Source of the DNA: WS-7 sp035635575
GTDB taxonomy: Bacteria; Eisenbacteria; RBG-16-71-46; SZUA-252
Length of the DNA stretch: 26,420 bases
Reading direction: 5' to 3'
Assembly (NCBI GenBank): GCA_035635575.1
Contig: DASQAV010000102.1
Coordinates: forward strand, 1 to 26,420
Of the stretch, positions 25,299 through 26,420 are shown piece by piece (within the stretch, counting starts at the first letter, position 1; each line of letters starts with the position of its first letter). The notes beneath the pieces were generated by a model. That model searched no databases. It worked only from the letters and a program-made list of their open reading frames with translations, and had not been told where the DNA came from. A program made the translations under genes and the position numbers.

Positions 25299-26420
25299 TC
25301 AGCGAGACGGCGTCGCGTCATACACCGCCTCGTAGCGCCGCATGGCCGCGTAGGTCTGCTTCACGTAGTCCCGCGTCTCCCGGTACGGAATGAGCTCCAC
25401 CCAGAGATCGTCGATCCGCGGATGCGCCGCGATCCACCGCCGCACCGCATCCTCGCCGCCGTTGTAGGCCGCCGCTACCGGACGCAGATCTCCGAACTCG
25501 CGCGCAAGCCGGCGAAGATACCGCGCTCCCAGCTCCACGTTCAAGACCGGGTCCGTGAGCGAGTCCACCGGGACAGTGCGTCCCGCGAGGCGCGAGGCGG
25601 TCGGGGACATGAGCTGCAGGAGTCCCAGCGCCCCCGCGCGCGATCGGGCGCCGGGATTGTATCCGCTTTCCAGCCGCATGATGGACCAGAGAAACGGCGC
25701 GCTCAGGCTCTCCTTGTCGGAGGCCCGGAACACGGCGCCCGCGAAGGCGGGCGGGAAGCGCAACCGGAGATCCAGCGTCTGGTCCGCGCGGCCCACGCGG
25801 AAGATGCCCTCGTCCTCGAGCTGGTCGATGCATCCGTTCGCGCGCGCCTCGGACTCCCCCATGGCGCAGGCGCGGAGCGTCTCGAGCGAGAGGTCGTGGA
25901 ATCCGACCGCGTTCAGGATGCGCGCCTGAGGCGGCGGAGGCTGCGCGTGACGCACTCCGTGTCGGGAGCGGGAGCCGGGCACACCCTGGGTCGCGTCGAC
26001 CCGTACCGAGGAAAGCTCGCGCGCGCGGACTCCCTCGTAGGACCAGGGGTCCGCCTCCCAGGCGCGGCGGTACGACGCACGCGCACGAGCCGTGTCCCCC
26101 AGGGCGGAGGCCACCCAGCCCCGCCAGAAGGGAATGCGCGCATCTCCCTCGGGGCCCGGCGGCGCGAGCGCCGAATCGGCTCGCGCGAGCGAGTCGGCGC
26201 GGATCCACGCGATCGCCTCGTGGAGACGCACGGTCGAGGCGAGGGGCTCCGTGCGGACCCGGCCGCGAGCCCACCGCAGCACCAGAGCCGCGTCAACCGG
26301 AGGCTTCTGATCCTCCCACTCCCGCGACCGCTCCCACGCGGCCGTCTCGGCGACCGTGCCCGCCGAATCCATCCCGGCGGCGAGCACGAACGCGCTGTCC
26401 GAGGCCTTGAACTGGCGCAT
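25299..26420 (-). CDS. Slt-type lytic transglycosylase (5' end probably outside window)
   Basis: At least 373 residues of a soluble-lytic-transglycosylase-like protein cleaving peptidoglycan glycan strands with 1,6-anhydromuramic acid formation. The upstream part is an Ala/Arg-rich helical region (TPR-like superhelix, for example DARIPFWRGWVASALGD). The catalytic SLT domain has Glu251 in SIMRLESGYNPGARS, then AGALGLLQLMSPTA (262-275), AAYNGGEDAVRRW (317-329) and the Slt70-like IPYRETRDYVKQTY (344-357). The frame is open to the right edge; an ATG at the last bases (26420) may be internal, since no signal peptide is seen after it and the family usually has a longer helical region. It is followed nine bases later by the COG0170-type gene. 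Confidence 0.85.
   Translation of the reverse strand: MRQFKASDSAFVLAAGMDSAGTVAETAAWERSREWEDQKPPVDAALVLRWARGRVRTEPLASTVRLHEAIAWIRADSLARADSALAPPGPEGDARIPFWRGWVASALGDTARARASYRRAWEADPWSYEGVRARELSSVRVDATQGVPGSRSRHGVRHAQPPPPQARILNAVGFHDLSLETLRACAMGESEARANGCIDQLEDEGIFRVGRADQTLDLRLRFPPAFAGAVFRASDKESLSAPFLWSIMRLESGYNPGARSRAGALGLLQLMSPTASRLAGRTVPVDSLTDPVLNVELGARYLRRLAREFGDLRPVAAAYNGGEDAVRRWIAAHPRIDDLWVELIPYRETRDYVKQTYAAMRRYEAVYDATPSR

Overview
The window is about two-thirds G+C and densely coded. Nineteen of the twenty genes I support lie on the minus strand; the only plus-strand gene is rpsT. Stop and start codons often overlap or nearly touch (ATGA, GTGA). Every confident gene is chromosomal housekeeping or envelope-related, and I see no insertion sequence, prophage, CRISPR array, rRNA or tRNA. 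An outer-membrane barrel protein, a lipoprotein with a lipobox, Smg (DUF494), SecA with a SEC-C tail and an Slt-type transglycosylase indicate a Gram-negative (diderm) bacterium. High GC, an Ig-like (Big_5-type) lipoprotein and the TPR and GH57 (COG1449) protein types would suit an FCB-type lineage such as Eisenbacteria or Gemmatimonadota, but this placement is inference.

Read in the direction of minus-strand transcription (right to left), the layout is as follows. (1) 26420-24708: an Slt-type lytic transglycosylase (cut by the window edge) and a COG0170 CTP-dependent kinase/cytidylyltransferase-like membrane protein. (2) A TTGACA-N18-TAGACT promoter and a structured leader of about 200 nt precede secA-smg-topA-xerC-argF-lipoprotein-dapA-dapB-proS (24411-11907): protein export, DNA topology, chromosome dimer resolution, arginine and lysine/diaminopimelate synthesis and prolyl-tRNA charging. 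(3) rpsT (plus strand, 11678-11932) has its own promoter and runs tail to tail into proS with a 26-nt coding overlap. (4) Divergent from rpsT is uvrC-ogt-xerD (11566-8218): excision repair, alkyl repair and the second Xer recombinase. (5) An outer-membrane barrel protein precedes a beta-CASP ribonuclease, an SNF2/RapA-type ATPase and an uncharacterised partner (8187-3285). The last three form a translationally coupled set. (6) A TTGACA-N17-TAGACT promoter drives a membrane-anchored TPR protein and a GH57 glycosidase (3229-295). (7) A DUF4870/Tic20-like membrane protein runs off the left edge.

The observation most worth following is the coupled beta-CASP RNase, RapA-class ATPase and unknown protein. 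The ATPase carries an N-terminal Tudor/SH3-like domain resembling the C-terminal domain of PcrA/UvrD, which binds RNA polymerase. This suggests, as inference only, an RNA processing/RNA polymerase recycling module. Other oddities are a DapA with two of its three triad residues replaced, a strongly basic tail on ArgF, a four-cysteine insertion in SecA's second nucleotide-binding fold, a KAPAA repeat tail on TopA, and two operon-leading genes whose -10 boxes sit six bases before the start codon, predicting leaderless mRNAs.
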